Part shown: positions 29,727 through 40,300 of the stretch, piece after piece | Layout: every line of letters starts with the position of its first letter | How positions within the stretch are numbered: the first letter of the stretch is position 1 | Position numbers and translations under genes: made by a program | The notes under the pieces: generated by a model | Databases searched by the model: none | Seen by the model: the letters and a program-made list of their open reading frames with translations, nothing else | Told to the model about the DNA's origin: nothing | Source: Pelagibacteraceae bacterium AG-470-E16 | GTDB lineage: Bacteria; Pseudomonadota; Alphaproteobacteria; Pelagibacterales; Pelagibacteraceae | Length of the DNA stretch: 64,000 bases | Direction of reading: 5' to 3' | NCBI GenBank assembly: GCA_003209195.1 | Contig: QCSF01000002.1 | Coordinates: 62,001-126,000 of the forward strand

Positions 29727-31538
29727 TCATAAAGAAAATTCGCTTTCAATAAAAGTTAATTTTAAAGCTTCTAAATTAATATTATCAAAAATCTTTACGA
29801 TTGCTAAAATATTTCTAGTATAATTATTTTGATCGTTACCCAAATTATTAATATACAAAAGAGTTTTTACTAACGCTTCATTATTACGTTTTTTTTCAAT
29901 TGAATTAAATATCTCATTAGGGATATATATTTTTTTTTCATAAAAGGACTGCGTCATAGATTTAGGTAAATTAACTTTCTCTAATTTAAGCAAATTGATA
30001 AAAGCAATGTCTTTTTTACTAAGTTTATATTGTTTTTTTTTAATTTTTTTGTCAAAAGAGTTTAGTATTTTTTGTATTTTCTTTTTATTTTTTTTATCTA
30101 TATCTTTATAAAATATCTTCTTTAATTCTGACGAATATATGTAATTATTATTATATTTATTTGATTTTGTAAGTGTACTTTCTTTAAAAATCTTTATCTG
30201 ATTATAAAGTTTACGATCTATTAATTTGGGTTTAGTTTTATATATTTTATCTAGCTCTAAGTAATAAACGGGTTCAGCAATTTTTCGCAAACCACTTAAT
30301 GTAAGTTGATCTTTAAATTTTTTTATAACTTGCAACTTAATTTCAGGTTTTTGAGCCAACAAAATTGCTTGATACAATATTGCATGTAACTCAGGGCGTT
30401 TTAAATTTCCTACAGCATTTTCGAAATTTAATAATTGATCAAACGAAAAATTATATTTTTTATAAATTTCTAAAATTTTTTTATAATCATAAAGATCTTC
30501 GTTAGCTGATTTTTCTAAAAAAATTACAAAATTATTTAAGTTTTCGTTAGTGTCATCAAGGTTTCTATTCATAGCCTTAACTAAGAGTTTATCAACAATG
30601 CCACTATTAAAAAAATAATTTTTTAATTCCATTGTCTTTGTAAAATTTTCATATTTAATATTAATTTCGTCATGAGTAAGGATTGATAAATGAGCATTAA
30701 AAACATTATCGTAATTTGGTGTGCCTTTTTTATCACTTATCTCGGTTAAAAAATATATCTTATCCAAAAAAAAATTATTTATTTCAAATGTTTCACGTAT
30801 TAATTCTAATTGCGATTGAGCCTGTTTAGTTTTGTTATTTTTAACTAAACAATAGATTTTAAATTTATCCAACTCTTTATTCTGAACTTCTGTAGTCATT
30901 AAATCTGTGTAAGCGCATGCTCTGTTTATTTGACCTTGAGACACATAATAGTTAACGAGAAAATTTAATAATTCAGGGTTTTTATTAATTATTTTATTTT
31001 TATTGATAACCTCATCAATTAAATTTATTTTTTTGTTCATAATTAACCATTCACTTATAAATTTTAAATGTTGATCTCCTTTGTCCTCAAAAGTGCTTAT
31101 ATTAGATTTTGTTAAAAATATTTTTTGTGAAAGATTAATTAAACTTTTTCTATTTTTATCTGAATAAATTTTTAATAAATTTTCATAAAGTTCTTTATCA
31201 ATACCTGCCCAAAAATTAATGTCTATTTTCGTATCACTAGGTTCGTATAGTCCAAAAATTACCTCATCCTCAATTTTTAAGGATTGGTCAATTTTATTAA
31301 TTCCTAAATTTATTTTATTCTTGTCAAAAATTGTTTTTGGTAGATCTTTTTTCGATTCTTTATTTTTCTTTATTTTTGTTGACACATTTTTATTATTCTT
31401 TAAATTATCTTCTTTGTTTACTTTTATCTCTTTCGACTTTTTCCAAATATCTTTGCTATCACTAAAAACTTTTGTAGATATTAAAATCAAAACAATAAAT
31501 AAAAATATATTTTTACTTAATTGGTACAGCAATTTCAT
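29727..31538 (-). CDS. Exported helical-repeat protein of unknown function
   Basis: A 603-residue protein that I do not recognise beyond its layout. A signal peptide (about residues 1-26, ending near KVFSDS) suggests export to the periplasm. A Lys/Asn-rich linker follows, then a long alpha-helical region (residues 100-600) with repeated Leu/Tyr-spaced helices resembling degenerate TPR or Sel1-like repeats. It starts within the end of a small membrane protein gene and ends 7 bases before accA. A TPR-like scaffold in the envelope is the most I can infer. Confidence 0.7.
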   Translation of the reverse strand: MKLLYQLSKNIFLFIVLILISTKVFSDSKDIWKKSKEIKVNKEDNLKNNKNVSTKIKKNKESKKDLPKTIFDKNKINLGINKIDQSLKIEDEVIFGLYEPSDTKIDINFWAGIDKELYENLLKIYSDKNRKSLINLSQKIFLTKSNISTFEDKGDQHLKFISEWLIMNKKINLIDEVINKNKIINKNPELLNFLVNYYVSQGQINRACAYTDLMTTEVQNKELDKFKIYCLVKNNKTKQAQSQLELIRETFEINNFFLDKIYFLTEISDKKGTPNYDNVFNAHLSILTHDEINIKYENFTKTMELKNYFFNSGIVDKLLVKAMNRNLDDTNENLNNFVIFLEKSANEDLYDYKKILEIYKKYNFSFDQLLNFENAVGNLKRPELHAILYQAILLAQKPEIKLQVIKKFKDQLTLSGLRKIAEPVYYLELDKIYKTKPKLIDRKLYNQIKIFKESTLTKSNKYNNNYIYSSELKKIFYKDIDKKNKKKIQKILNSFDKKIKKKQYKLSKKDIAFINLLKLEKVNLPKSMTQSFYEKKIYIPNEIFNSIEKKRNNEALVKTLLYINNLGNDQNNYTRNILAIVKIFDNINLEALKLTFIESEFSL

Positions 31539-31662
31539 TTGGTATAACTTTTTTACTTGCGTTTGGTTTCGGAGATATATCTAAATAATTTACAAGATAT
31601 ATAATACCAAAAACAAATATGGCAAATGGGAGAATTTTTTTTAATATAATGTTTTTAATCAT
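31513..31662 (-). CDS. Small membrane protein upstream of the helical-repeat gene
   Basis: A 49-residue reading frame starting MIKNIILKKILPFAIF with one clear transmembrane segment (about residues 9-26) and a short polar tail (ending NEIAVPIK). It overlaps the next gene by 26 bases in another frame, as is usual for coupled genes. It fills an otherwise empty 190-base gap between divergent genes. No database support can be given here, so it is a probable but unproven gene. Confidence 0.55.
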   Translation of the reverse strand: MIKNIILKKILPFAIFVFGIIYLVNYLDISPKPNASKKVIPNEIAVPIK

Positions 31663-31727
31663 TTGCATTTAGTTTTATAAACATTTTAGTCAAAAATATG
31701 ATATTAAATTAAATTATTCATCAAATA

Positions 31728-32231
31728 ATGTTAAAAACACTTGTTTTAGTTGGAATGATGGGGTCTGGAAAAACCTCTGTAGGTAAAGAATTGGCAAAAT
31801 ATTTAAACATTCTTTTTTTTGATAGCGATAAAGTGATAGAAGAAAAATGTAGTAAAAAAATATCTGAAATATTTCATCTAAAAGGTGAGGAATATTTTAG
31901 AATAATAGAAGAAAAAGTATGCTGTAAATTAATAGATGGTGAGCCGAAAGTATTATCTTTAGGTGGCGGCGCCTTTTTAAACAAAAATGTAAGAAAAAAA
32001 ACTAAGAAATATGGAACATCAATATGGATTAAGCCAAGCTTAAATACAATTTTTCAAAGGTTAGAGACTTCAAAAAAAAGAAGGCCTAAATTAGATTACC
32101 GAAATCTCAAAAATTCTATAAAAGAAATTTATGAAAATAGAAAAAAAATTTATAAAAAAGCTGATTATACAATTATTATAAAATCTGATAACAAAAAACA
32201 GATTATTAAAAAAATATTAAAAAAAATATGA
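31728..32231 (+). CDS. aroK: Shikimate kinase
   Basis: A 167-residue P-loop kinase: GMMGSGKTSVGKELA (residues 8-22), a DSDKVIE segment binding shikimate, and LGGGAF. It phosphorylates shikimate in aromatic amino acid synthesis. It overlaps aroB by four bases. Confidence 0.94.
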   Translation: MLKTLVLVGMMGSGKTSVGKELAKYLNILFFDSDKVIEEKCSKKISEIFHLKGEEYFRIIEEKVCCKLIDGEPKVLSLGGGAFLNKNVRKKTKKYGTSIWIKPSLNTIFQRLETSKKRRPKLDYRNLKNSIKEIYENRKKIYKKADYTIIIKSDNKKQIIKKILKKI

Positions 32232-33340
32232 AAAGATTGATTGTTAATACAAAATCAAAAAAATATCCAATTTTTATCGGACAAGATATTTTGTGTAAGT
32301 TTAATCATTTTAAAAAAAAATACGCAAAAAACTCAAAAAAAATATTAGTAATTAGCTCTAACAGGATTCCAAAAAAATATTTAACTAACTTAAGAACAAA
32401 TTTAAAAGATTCAAAATGTTATAATATTATTTTACCAGATGGAGAACAAATTAAGCAAAGTGTATATATTATTAAAATAACGAACTTATTATCAAAATAT
32501 AACTTTAATAGAAATGACTGTATAGTAGCATTAGGCGGTGGTGTTATTGGTGATCTAGCTGGTTTTGCTAGTAGCATTTTTAAACGTGGGATAAATTTTG
32601 TTCAGGTGCCCACTACTTTACTCTCACAAGTCGACTCTTCTGTAGGTGGTAAAACAGGTATTAATAATAAATTTGGAAAAAATGTAATTGGATCATTTTA
32701 TCAACCAAATTTTGTTTTGATCGACATCAATACTCTTTATTCATTACCACAAAGAGAAATGGTTGCTGGATTTGCTGAAATATTGAAATATTCAATGATA
32801 TTAGATAAGAAATTTTTTAATTGGCTATTCAAAAATGGGAAAAAAATAATAGAGCAAAAAAATCAAAGATTAATTTCGACAGCAATTTATAAAAGTTGTA
32901 AATACAAATCTTTCGTTGTTAGCAAAGATGAAAGAGAAAATGATTATAGAGCTATCTTGAATTTTGGTCACACATTTGCTCACGCAATTGAAACTATTAC
33001 TCACTACTCAAAAAAAATTATCCATGGCGAAGCTGTTTTAATTGGTATGATCTTAGCCTCAAGATTGTCTTGTAAATTGGGATATTTAAAAAAAAAAGAA
33101 CTAGGAGATATAATTAAACTATTCAAAAAATTTAACTTTAATTATAGCTACAAAAAATTTGTCAATAAGCAAAATGCTAATAATATTTTTAAAATCATGA
33201 ATAATGACAAAAAATCTGATGGTAAAAAAATTAAAATTGTTATACTAAAAAAAATTGGAAAATCACTAGTAATAAAAACTACGTTAAATAAAACCTTCAT
33301 ACCTTTGATAAAAGAAGATCTAAAAAATGGAAAATATTGA
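32228..33340 (+). CDS. aroB: 3-dehydroquinate synthase
   Basis: A 370-residue AroB with the NAD-binding ALGGGVIGDLAGFAS segment (about residues 98-112), QVPTTLLSQVDSSVGGKTGIN and the metal-binding NFGHTFAHAIE and HGEAV. It cyclises DAHP to dehydroquinate. The aroK-aroB order and four-base overlap show a conserved operon. Confidence 0.95.
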   Translation: MKRLIVNTKSKKYPIFIGQDILCKFNHFKKKYAKNSKKILVISSNRIPKKYLTNLRTNLKDSKCYNIILPDGEQIKQSVYIIKITNLLSKYNFNRNDCIVALGGGVIGDLAGFASSIFKRGINFVQVPTTLLSQVDSSVGGKTGINNKFGKNVIGSFYQPNFVLIDINTLYSLPQREMVAGFAEILKYSMILDKKFFNWLFKNGKKIIEQKNQRLISTAIYKSCKYKSFVVSKDERENDYRAILNFGHTFAHAIETITHYSKKIIHGEAVLIGMILASRLSCKLGYLKKKELGDIIKLFKKFNFNYSYKKFVNKQNANNIFKIMNNDKKSDGKKIKIVILKKIGKSLVIKTTLNKTFIPLIKEDLKNGKY

Positions 33341-34592
33341 TTTTTTACCTATTTTTTACATCCTAATTTTAATAATAATTTCTGGAATGCTATCAGGCTC
33401 CGAAACATCTATAACATCAGTAAATAAAAGTAAAATTTATAAGCTTGCCAACAAAGGTGATAGAAAAGCAAAAAGATTATTACATCTTATAAAAAATAAA
33501 AATGATCTTATAGGGTCAATACTCGTTGGAAACAATATTGTTAATATTTTAGCATCTGTATTGGCGACTGCAATTTTAATTAATTATTTCGGTAGTGAGG
33601 GCATCATTTATTCTACGATTGTAATGACGTGTTTAATAGTTATTTTTGCTGAGGTTTTGCCAAAAAATATTGCTTTAATTAAGGCTGACAGATTTGCACT
33701 ATTTTTTTCTGGTCCTCTTATAATTTTTCTAAAAATCTTATATCCGATCAATTTAATATTGAAATTTTTAAATTCTATTGTTTATAAAATCTTTAGCATT
33801 AGTCAGAAAGATAATGATCAATCTGTTACAGAAGATATAAGAAATATAATTGACATGCATGAAGATGAGGGTGGGCTTCACAAGGATGAAGGAAATATGA
33901 TCAACGCTATACTTGATTTAAAAGAAATTACTGTTGAAAAAATTATGACTCATAGAAAAAATATTTTTTCACTAAATATTAATGAAACAAAACTTTTTTA
34001 CTCAACAATTGCTAAAAGTTCTTTTAGCCGTATTCCAATATGGGAAAATGATCCTAACAATATCCTGGGTATCATACATGCTAAAAATATTTTAAGTTAT
34101 TTAGATAGCAAAGGTAAAATTGAAATTCAAAAAATTAAACAAAGCATTCTACAACCGTGGTTTATTCCCGAAACAACTAAAGTAAAAGATCAATTAAATG
34201 AGTTTATTAAGAGAAAAGAAAAACTCGCTTTTGTAATTGATGAATACGGTGAACTCATGGGTTTAATTTCGTTGGAGGACATTATTGAAGAAATAGTTGG
34301 AAACATTTTTGATGAAAAAGACTTTTCAACTATTGGTATTAGAAGAATATGTAAAAACCAATACAGAATTAGAGGTGACGTTAATTTAAGGGATATTAAT
34401 AGAGAGTTAGATTTAAATTTACCGGATAATGATGCATCGACTTTAGCAGGTTACATTATTTTTAAGACAGAGGCTTTACCAGAAGTGGGCCAAACTTTTA
34501 GATTTGATAAAATAATTTATGAAATTTTAAATAAAAACAAAAACCAAATTACACAAATCAAGGTTATTTTAGATAAATCTTTTAAGAGTTAG
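33327..34592 (+). CDS. CNNM/CorC-type transporter with CBS domains
   Basis: A 421-residue protein. The N-terminal DUF21/CNNM membrane domain opens with IISGMLSGSETSITSVNKSKI, and the polar motifs around it and VGNNIVNILAS fit Mg2+-handling CNNM proteins. Two CBS domains (about residues 195-330; IMTHRKNIF and EYGELMGLISLEDIIEEIVG) and a C-terminal CorC_HlyC domain (RIRGDVNLRDINREL) follow. The likely role is Mg/Co efflux or a related ion function. The frame begins 14 bases inside aroB. Confidence 0.9.
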   Translation: MENIDFLPIFYILILIIISGMLSGSETSITSVNKSKIYKLANKGDRKAKRLLHLIKNKNDLIGSILVGNNIVNILASVLATAILINYFGSEGIIYSTIVMTCLIVIFAEVLPKNIALIKADRFALFFSGPLIIFLKILYPINLILKFLNSIVYKIFSISQKDNDQSVTEDIRNIIDMHEDEGGLHKDEGNMINAILDLKEITVEKIMTHRKNIFSLNINETKLFYSTIAKSSFSRIPIWENDPNNILGIIHAKNILSYLDSKGKIEIQKIKQSILQPWFIPETTKVKDQLNEFIKRKEKLAFVIDEYGELMGLISLEDIIEEIVGNIFDEKDFSTIGIRRICKNQYRIRGDVNLRDINRELDLNLPDNDASTLAGYIIFKTEALPEVGQTFRFDKIIYEILNKNKNQITQIKVILDKSFKS

Positions 34593-34842
34593 TAATTTCG
34601 ATTTCAAGCGCATGAATATAATCTTTCATTTCACCAGAAAGACATGAATATATTTTTTTATGTGACTCAATTTTAGAAATTTTATTAAAATCGGTATCTT
34701 TAATTATTATTTTAAAATGACTGTTACCATTTTTAGGAGATTGTCTGTGTTTTTGATGTAAATAAGAATTATTAATAACACTTACACTTTTAATTCCTAA
34801 ATTATTTAATAATTTTTTTTTAATTTTTGTTTCAGCATTCAT
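34582..34842 (-). CDS. BolA family protein
   Basis: An 86-residue BolA-like protein with the class II KH-like fold segment SHFKIIIKDTDFNKISKIESHKKIYSCL and a conserved His. BolA proteins work with monothiol glutaredoxins in iron-sulfur handling. It is divergent from the J-domain gene, the normal alphaproteobacterial neighbourhood of cobS/cobT. Confidence 0.9.
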   Translation of the reverse strand: MNAETKIKKKLLNNLGIKSVSVINNSYLHQKHRQSPKNGNSHFKIIIKDTDFNKISKIESHKKIYSCLSGEMKDYIHALEIEITNS

Positions 34843-34867
34843 TTTTTTTTTATATTATACACTGTTT

Positions 34868-35518
34868 ATGAAAAAAAGTTGTGAAAATTTAAATTGTTAT
34901 GAACGAGGTTTTAAAGAAGTTCTTATAAGAGATAAAAAAAATAAAGAGTATAAAATATTATGCAAACAACACTATGAACAATATATTAAAAATCAAGATT
35001 TAAATTGTAGTTGGGCGTCTTGTAATAGACTTGGTGAGTTCAAAGCTCCTGCTAAAGATCAAAAAAAATATGTTTGGTTTTGTGAAGAACATATTAAGGT
35101 GTATAATAAAAAGTGGGATTTTTTTGAAGGTATGACGCAAGCTCAAATTGAAGAATTTATATTTAAAGACATTATTGGTCACAGAAAAACCAAAAAATTT
35201 GGATCAATGGATAATTTTTTTAACGATTTATGGAATAATGCTATCGAGGATGAGTTATTAAATATTTCAAAATTTAAAAGTTCACTTGATATTAAAAACC
35301 AAAAATATACAGAAAAACAACTGGCGGCTATAAAAAAAATGGAATTAAAACCAAACATCACTTGGATAATGATAAAAGAACAATTCAAAAAACTTGTGAA
35401 AAAATATCACCCTGATATGAATGCTGGCGATAAAAAATACGAAGAAAAACTAAAAGAAATTACAATTGCATATTCTTATTTAAAATCATCGCTAAGCGAT
35501 AAACAAAAGGTGGCTTAA
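34868..35518 (+). CDS. J-domain (DnaJ-like) protein
   Basis: A 216-residue protein with a C-terminal J domain (about residues 150-210). It contains the HPD motif in VKKYHPDMNAG, which activates DnaK-type chaperones. The N-terminal half is a cysteine-containing segment (CENLNCYERG and CSWASCNRLG), possibly a zinc-binding region. It is 5 bases upstream of cobS, and this pair is conserved in alphaproteobacteria. Confidence 0.88.
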   Translation: MKKSCENLNCYERGFKEVLIRDKKNKEYKILCKQHYEQYIKNQDLNCSWASCNRLGEFKAPAKDQKKYVWFCEEHIKVYNKKWDFFEGMTQAQIEEFIFKDIIGHRKTKKFGSMDNFFNDLWNNAIEDELLNISKFKSSLDIKNQKYTEKQLAAIKKMELKPNITWIMIKEQFKKLVKKYHPDMNAGDKKYEEKLKEITIAYSYLKSSLSDKQKVA

Positions 35519-35523
35519 AAAAA

Positions 35524-36486
35524 ATGATAACTGATCATCATCCAGACTTAAAGATTTCAGTTAAACAAACTTTCAACATTGATAGCGATTTAGAAGTACC
35601 AGCTTTCTCTAAAAAAAACGATTATGTGCCAGAAATTGATAACACTTATATATTTGATAAAGACACAACCTTAGCAATTTTAGCTGGTTTCTCTAATAAC
35701 AAAAGAGTAATGGTACAGGGTTATCACGGAACAGGAAAATCAACTCACATAGAACAAATTGCTGCAAGACTAAATTGGCCTTGCGTTAGAGTAAATCTGG
35801 ACAGTCATATAAGTCGTATTGACCTTATAGGTAAGGATGCGATTGTTATAAAAGACGGAAAACAAATCACTGAATTTAAAGAAGGTATATTGCCTTGGTC
35901 TTTACAAAATCCTGTAGCATTGGTTTTTGATGAGTATGATGCTGGTCGGCCTGATGTAATGTTTGTTATACAAAGAGTATTAGAAAGTGAAGGTAAATTT
36001 ACACTTTTAGACAAAAACAAAGTAATAAAACCTAACAACTCATTTAGATTATTTGCAACTGCCAATACAATTGGTCTAGGAGATACTAGTGGCCTTTATC
36101 ACGGAACTCAACAAATTAACCAAGGTCAAATGGACAGGTGGAATATTGTGACTACACTTAATTACCTTGATCAATTAAAAGAAGAAGAAATTATTTTGGC
36201 AAAATGTGAATTTCTTAAAAATAATGAAGGAAAAAACATAATTAAGAATATGGTACAATTGGCTAATTTATCACGTAATGGGTTTGCCAATGGTGATATT
36301 TCAACAGTTATGAGTCCAAGAACAGTTTTAACGTGGGCAGACAATTTTAGAATTTTTTCTGATTTAAGTCATGCTTTTAAAGTTTCTTTTTTAAATAAAT
36401 GTGATGAGCTTGAGAAGCCAATAATATCTGAATATTACCAAAGATGTTTTGGAGAAGATATTACAGCTATAAAAAATAAATTGTGA
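35524..36486 (+). CDS. cobS: Cobaltochelatase-type AAA+ subunit CobS
   Basis: A 320-residue AAA+ ATPase. The Walker A motif is [18 protein letters not shown] (about residues 66-83), the Walker B region is [15 protein letters not shown], and the sensor segment is [12 protein letters not shown]. In cobalamin-producing bacteria CobS and CobT form the motor of aerobic cobaltochelatase with CobN. No cobN or other cobalamin gene is visible here. It overlaps cobT by four bases. Confidence 0.92.
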   Translation: MITDHHPDLKISVKQTFNIDSDLEVPAFSKKNDYVPEIDNTYIFDKDTTLAILAGFSNNKRVMVQGYHGTGKSTHIEQIAARLNWPCVRVNLDSHISRIDLIGKDAIVIKDGKQITEFKEGILPWSLQNPVALVFDEYDAGRPDVMFVIQRVLESEGKFTLLDKNKVIKPNNSFRLFATANTIGLGDTSGLYHGTQQINQGQMDRWNIVTTLNYLDQLKEEEIILAKCEFLKNNEGKNIIKNMVQLANLSRNGFANGDISTVMSPRTVLTWADNFRIFSDLSHAFKVSFLNKCDELEKPIISEYYQRCFGEDITAIKNKL

Positions 36487-38276
36487 AATTAATGGCTGAT
36501 AATTCAGAACTTGAGATATATAAAATAGCTATACATTCGGCAGCCAAAGCAATTGCAAGAAAAAGTTTTAAAGAAAAAAGAGAAAAATTTGATAAGATAA
36601 CTAAACCAAAAATTTTATCAATTAAAAATAAAGAGGAAATACTTGAGGCTAGAGTTGTATCCGATAGCGAAGCTTTAAAAATTAAATATAGCAACGAAAC
36701 TCTTTTTAATAAAAATCAACCAAATGGAACGATTAGTAGAGCAATCTATAATATTGCAGAAAAAATTAGATATGAAAAAATTGGTTCCGATCAATATAAA
36801 GGAATAAAAAATAATATTAATCAATTTTACAATAAAAAAATTTCTGAAAGTAACGTGCATTCTCAAAATTTTGTAGCAGATGCTTTTGAAGCATATTTAA
36901 GAAATAAAGTAATGAATTTTGATATTCCAAAAAATAAAAAAGAAGATTTTAAAAGATGGAATGAAATATTTGATAATAAAGTTTCGAAAAAAATAGCTTC
37001 TTTAACGCAAAGTTTAGATAATCAACATGAATATAGCACAAAGATTAAATCTATTATTGATGATTTAGAATTTCAAGATCAAAATCAAAATCCTAAGAAT
37101 ACACAAAATGAAGATGATAATGAGGAAGATAAAAAAGAACAAGATAATGAAAAGCAACAATTACAAGACCAAGAGAATAACCAATCAAAAAATCCAGAGT
37201 TTGATATGGAAAATTTAGTTCCAGAAATAGATTTTGATCCAAGCTTAAATGATCAAGAAATTTCCTTAGAGGATACCGATAATGAGGATATTAAAACATC
37301 AAGAGTACAAAAAAAAATATCCAAAAGTAATAATAAGTATAAAATTTTTACTAATCAATTTGACAAAATCTTAGAAGCGAGCGACCTGATCACTGATGAA
37401 GAAATTTTAAAACTAAGGAATAATTTAGACGTTCAACTTTCTTCACTACAATCATTTATTGCAAGATTAGCAAATAAGTTACAGAGAAAACTACTTGCAA
37501 AACAAAATCGATCTTGGAATTTTGATCTGGAAGAAGGTTTGTTAGATGCTTCTAAATTGCCTCGAATAATAATAGATCCATTTAATTCATTATCTTACAA
37601 AAAAGAAAAAGATATTGATTTTAAAGATACTATTGTAACTTTATTAATTGATAATTCTGGATCGATGCGTGGAAGACCAATTACAATTGCTGCTATTTGT
37701 GCTGATATCTTGTCTAGAACTTTGGAACGATGCTCTGTAAAAGTTGAAATATTAGGATTCACAACCATGAACTGGAAAGGAGGAAAAAGCAGAGAGCTAT
37801 GGATGAAACATAAAAAAGAGAGTCCAGGCAGATTGAATGATTTATGTCATATAATTTATAAAGCAGCAGATACCCCCTGGAGAAGATCAAAAAATAATTT
37901 AGGATTAATGTTAAAAGAAGGAATATTAAAAGAAAATATCGATGGAGAAGCAATTCTTTGGGCTTATAACAGGCTAAAAAAAAGAAAAGAGGAGAGAAAA
38001 ATTATCATGGTAATTTCTGATGGAGCCCCCGTTGATGATTCTACCTTATCCGTTAATCAACCTAGTTATTTAGAACTTCATTTAAAAAAAGTAGTAAATT
38101 GGATTGAAAAAAATTCTGAAATTGAAATTAATGCTATTGGTATAGGTCATGATGTAACAAATTATTATGAAAAAGCCATTAAAATTGCTGACGTTCAAGA
38201 ATTAGGAGATGCAATGGTTGATCAACTTGTAGACCTTTTTATAAACTCACCAAATAAAAAAAGGGTCTTAAACTGA
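36483..38276 (+). CDS. cobT: Cobaltochelatase-type VWA subunit CobT
   Basis: A 597-residue protein. The N-terminal helical part has an acidic, Glu/Asp/Gln-rich linker (about residues 200-240). A C-terminal von Willebrand A domain carries the MIDAS motif DNSGS (D390, S392, S394), with [13 protein letters not shown] further on. It is the partner of CobS in a hexameric metal-inserting machine. The stop overlaps the convergent YhhQ-like gene by nine bases. Confidence 0.92.
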   Translation: MKLMADNSELEIYKIAIHSAAKAIARKSFKEKREKFDKITKPKILSIKNKEEILEARVVSDSEALKIKYSNETLFNKNQPNGTISRAIYNIAEKIRYEKIGSDQYKGIKNNINQFYNKKISESNVHSQNFVADAFEAYLRNKVMNFDIPKNKKEDFKRWNEIFDNKVSKKIASLTQSLDNQHEYSTKIKSIIDDLEFQDQNQNPKNTQNEDDNEEDKKEQDNEKQQLQDQENNQSKNPEFDMENLVPEIDFDPSLNDQEISLEDTDNEDIKTSRVQKKISKSNNKYKIFTNQFDKILEASDLITDEEILKLRNNLDVQLSSLQSFIARLANKLQRKLLAKQNRSWNFDLEEGLLDASKLPRIIIDPFNSLSYKKEKDIDFKDTIVTLLIDNSGSMRGRPITIAAICADILSRTLERCSVKVEILGFTTMNWKGGKSRELWMKHKKESPGRLNDLCHIIYKAADTPWRRSKNNLGLMLKEGILKENIDGEAILWAYNRLKKRKEERKIIMVISDGAPVDDSTLSVNQPSYLELHLKKVVNWIEKNSEIEINAIGIGHDVTNYYEKAIKIADVQELGDAMVDQLVDLFINSPNKKRVLN

Positions 38277-38822
38277 AATTAATTTTTTTACAAAAATTCT
38301 AAAAGGTATCAGCATCAACATAGCAATTAAGATTTTAACAATAAAATCTCCTAAAGCAAGTGTTACCCACGGTGTATCTGTTCCATAAAATGCAATTGAA
38401 AAAAATAAAACTGTATCTACAGCTGAAGAGATTATTGATGACAAAAATGGAGGAATAAACCAATGTTTATTTTTTCTCAATTGATTAAAAATTTTAGCAT
38501 CTAGTAATTGAGCAACTAAAAAAGCAGTTCCAGAACCAATTACTATTCTAAAAGAAATAAAGTTAAAATCGCTGATTGAAAAAAATAAAGACACTCCTAT
38601 ACCCCAAAAAAAACCTATGTGGATTACCTTTTTTGTAAAATTTATTCCATGAACTCTATTAGCTAGGTCAGTAACCAAAAAGGCTATAGGGTAAGTAAAA
38701 GCACCCCAAGTAAGAATATTTTGAAGATTTAAAATTTTGAAAGGTATCTGAACAAGGTAATTTGATGCCAAAACAATTAGCATCATAAATAAAACATAAG
38801 GTGTTAATTTTTTAAAATTCAA
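38268..38822 (-). CDS. Queuosine precursor transporter (YhhQ/VUT family)
   Basis: A 184-residue membrane protein with five to six hydrophobic segments. [21 protein letters not shown] and [16 protein letters not shown] are typical of the VUT/YhhQ family, which imports preQ0/preQ1 or queuine for tRNA modification. It overlaps rpmB by four bases on the minus strand. Confidence 0.87.
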   Translation of the reverse strand: MNFKKLTPYVLFMMLIVLASNYLVQIPFKILNLQNILTWGAFTYPIAFLVTDLANRVHGINFTKKVIHIGFFWGIGVSLFFSISDFNFISFRIVIGSGTAFLVAQLLDAKIFNQLRKNKHWFIPPFLSSIISSAVDTVLFFSIAFYGTDTPWVTLALGDFIVKILIAMLMLIPFRIFVKKLISV

Positions 38823-39118
38823 CTAACTTTTGTTTTTACTTTTGTTTTTACCATCAAGTCTTTTTTGATTTTTTTTATTCTCGGAGCTAATTTTTTATTT
38901 TTTGCTCGAATTAAAAATTGATCTAAGCCACCTCTAAAATCAATTGCTTTCAAAGCTCGAGTAGATATTTTTAGACTAATGTTTTTTTTTAATATTTCAC
39001 TTTTTAACGAAACTTTCTTCAAATTAGGATAAAACTTTCTCTTAGTTTTGTTATTTGAATGGGATACTTTATGACCGCTCATTGGTTTTTTACCAGTTAA
39101 TTCACAAACATTTGCCAT
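38819..39118 (-). CDS. rpmB: 50S ribosomal protein L28
   Basis: A 99-residue L28 with the invariant start MANVCELTGKKPMSGHKVSHSNNKTKR. The first Cys pair found in some L28 proteins is reduced to a single Cys. It is a basic protein of the large subunit. The next gene, at 39242, is divergent, so the 123-base gap probably holds both promoters. Confidence 0.95.
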   Translation of the reverse strand: MANVCELTGKKPMSGHKVSHSNNKTKRKFYPNLKKVSLKSEILKKNISLKISTRALKAIDFRGGLDQFLIRAKNKKLAPRIKKIKKDLMVKTKVKTKVS

Positions 39119-39241
39119 AAGTAAAAAGGATATATTTCTTTAAAATGTTTTGGTCAAGAAGTTTTTAAGAATTCACATTGTGATTGAATTTGACAATTTG
39201 AATTTACAAGCATATTTATTAACTATTATCTTCAACGACTA

Positions 39242-40300
39242 ATGCTTGATATATATTTACCAATTGCACAAGTTTATATTAATGTTCCATTATTATTAAT
39301 TATTAGTGCAACTGTTGGTTTTTTAACAGGATTGCTCGGCATAGGTGGTGGCTTTTTGATGACACCTATATTAATATTTTTAGGCATACCTCCAATTTAT
39401 GCTGTAGCAAACGGAGCAAATAATATTCTTGCAGCTTCGGTTTCTGGATCTCTTGCTCATTATTTTAAAAACCACATTGATGTAAAAATGGGAATACTAA
39501 TTTTAATTGGTGGACTTATTGGTTCTATTATTGGGGTTGAAATATTTATTTATTTTTTAAAAACGGGTTCAATAAATATTTTAATATCATCATCGTATTT
39601 TTTTCTTTTGAGTACAATCGGTATGTTAATGTTTTATGAAAGTTTAAGCGAAATGAGGAGAATTAGAAATAATAAATTTATAAAAAGACGTCTTCATAGA
39701 CATTATTGGATCCACAATTTACCTTTTAAGGTAAGAATTCAGGCATCTAAACTTTATATTAGCGCAATCGGGCCAATTTTTTTTGGTATAGTTATTGGTC
39801 TTATCTCATCGTTACTCGGCGTAGGAGGTGGTTTTATTTTAGTACCAATACTAATTTATATATTAGGTATGCCAGCAAAACTTGTTCCTGGGACTTCTTT
39901 GTTTGCAATGATTTTTGTTATGATTATCGTAACTTTGTTGCATGCAATTGCAAATAAAACTATTGATCTTTACCTTGTAATAATATTAGCTTTTGGTTCA
40001 GTTATTGGTGCACAAATTGGCTCCGTTATAAGTAGTAAATTAGCAGGAGAAGAACTTAGAGGCCTTTTATCAATTTTAATTCTAACTTTTGGTTTTAAAT
40101 TTGGTTATGACCTCTTTTTTTCAAAAATATTACCTTCTCTAAATATTACAAATACTCTTACTCCTGAATTTAATAATTTTACAAAGTTTATAATTAATAT
40201 TTCTGATAACCACCCAATTATTTACGGTATAACTTCCGTATCCATTGCAATAGGTATTGGTATTACAGTAGCGTATTCTGTGAAAAAAATTACTAAATGA
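39242..40300 (+). CDS. TSUP (TauE/SafE) family transporter
   Basis: A 352-residue membrane protein with two homologous halves. Each has the family signature: GFLTGLLGIGGGFLMTPIL near residue 27, and GLISSLLGVGGGFILVPIL near residue 186. Multiple membrane segments surround them. The family exports sulfite or takes up sulfonates or related anions; the substrate here is unknown. It overlaps the DUF3429 gene by four bases. Confidence 0.9.
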   Translation: MLDIYLPIAQVYINVPLLLIISATVGFLTGLLGIGGGFLMTPILIFLGIPPIYAVANGANNILAASVSGSLAHYFKNHIDVKMGILILIGGLIGSIIGVEIFIYFLKTGSINILISSSYFFLLSTIGMLMFYESLSEMRRIRNNKFIKRRLHRHYWIHNLPFKVRIQASKLYISAIGPIFFGIVIGLISSLLGVGGGFILVPILIYILGMPAKLVPGTSLFAMIFVMIIVTLLHAIANKTIDLYLVIILAFGSVIGAQIGSVISSKLAGEELRGLLSILILTFGFKFGYDLFFSKILPSLNITNTLTPEFNNFTKFIINISDNHPIIYGITSVSIAIGIGITVAYSVKKITK

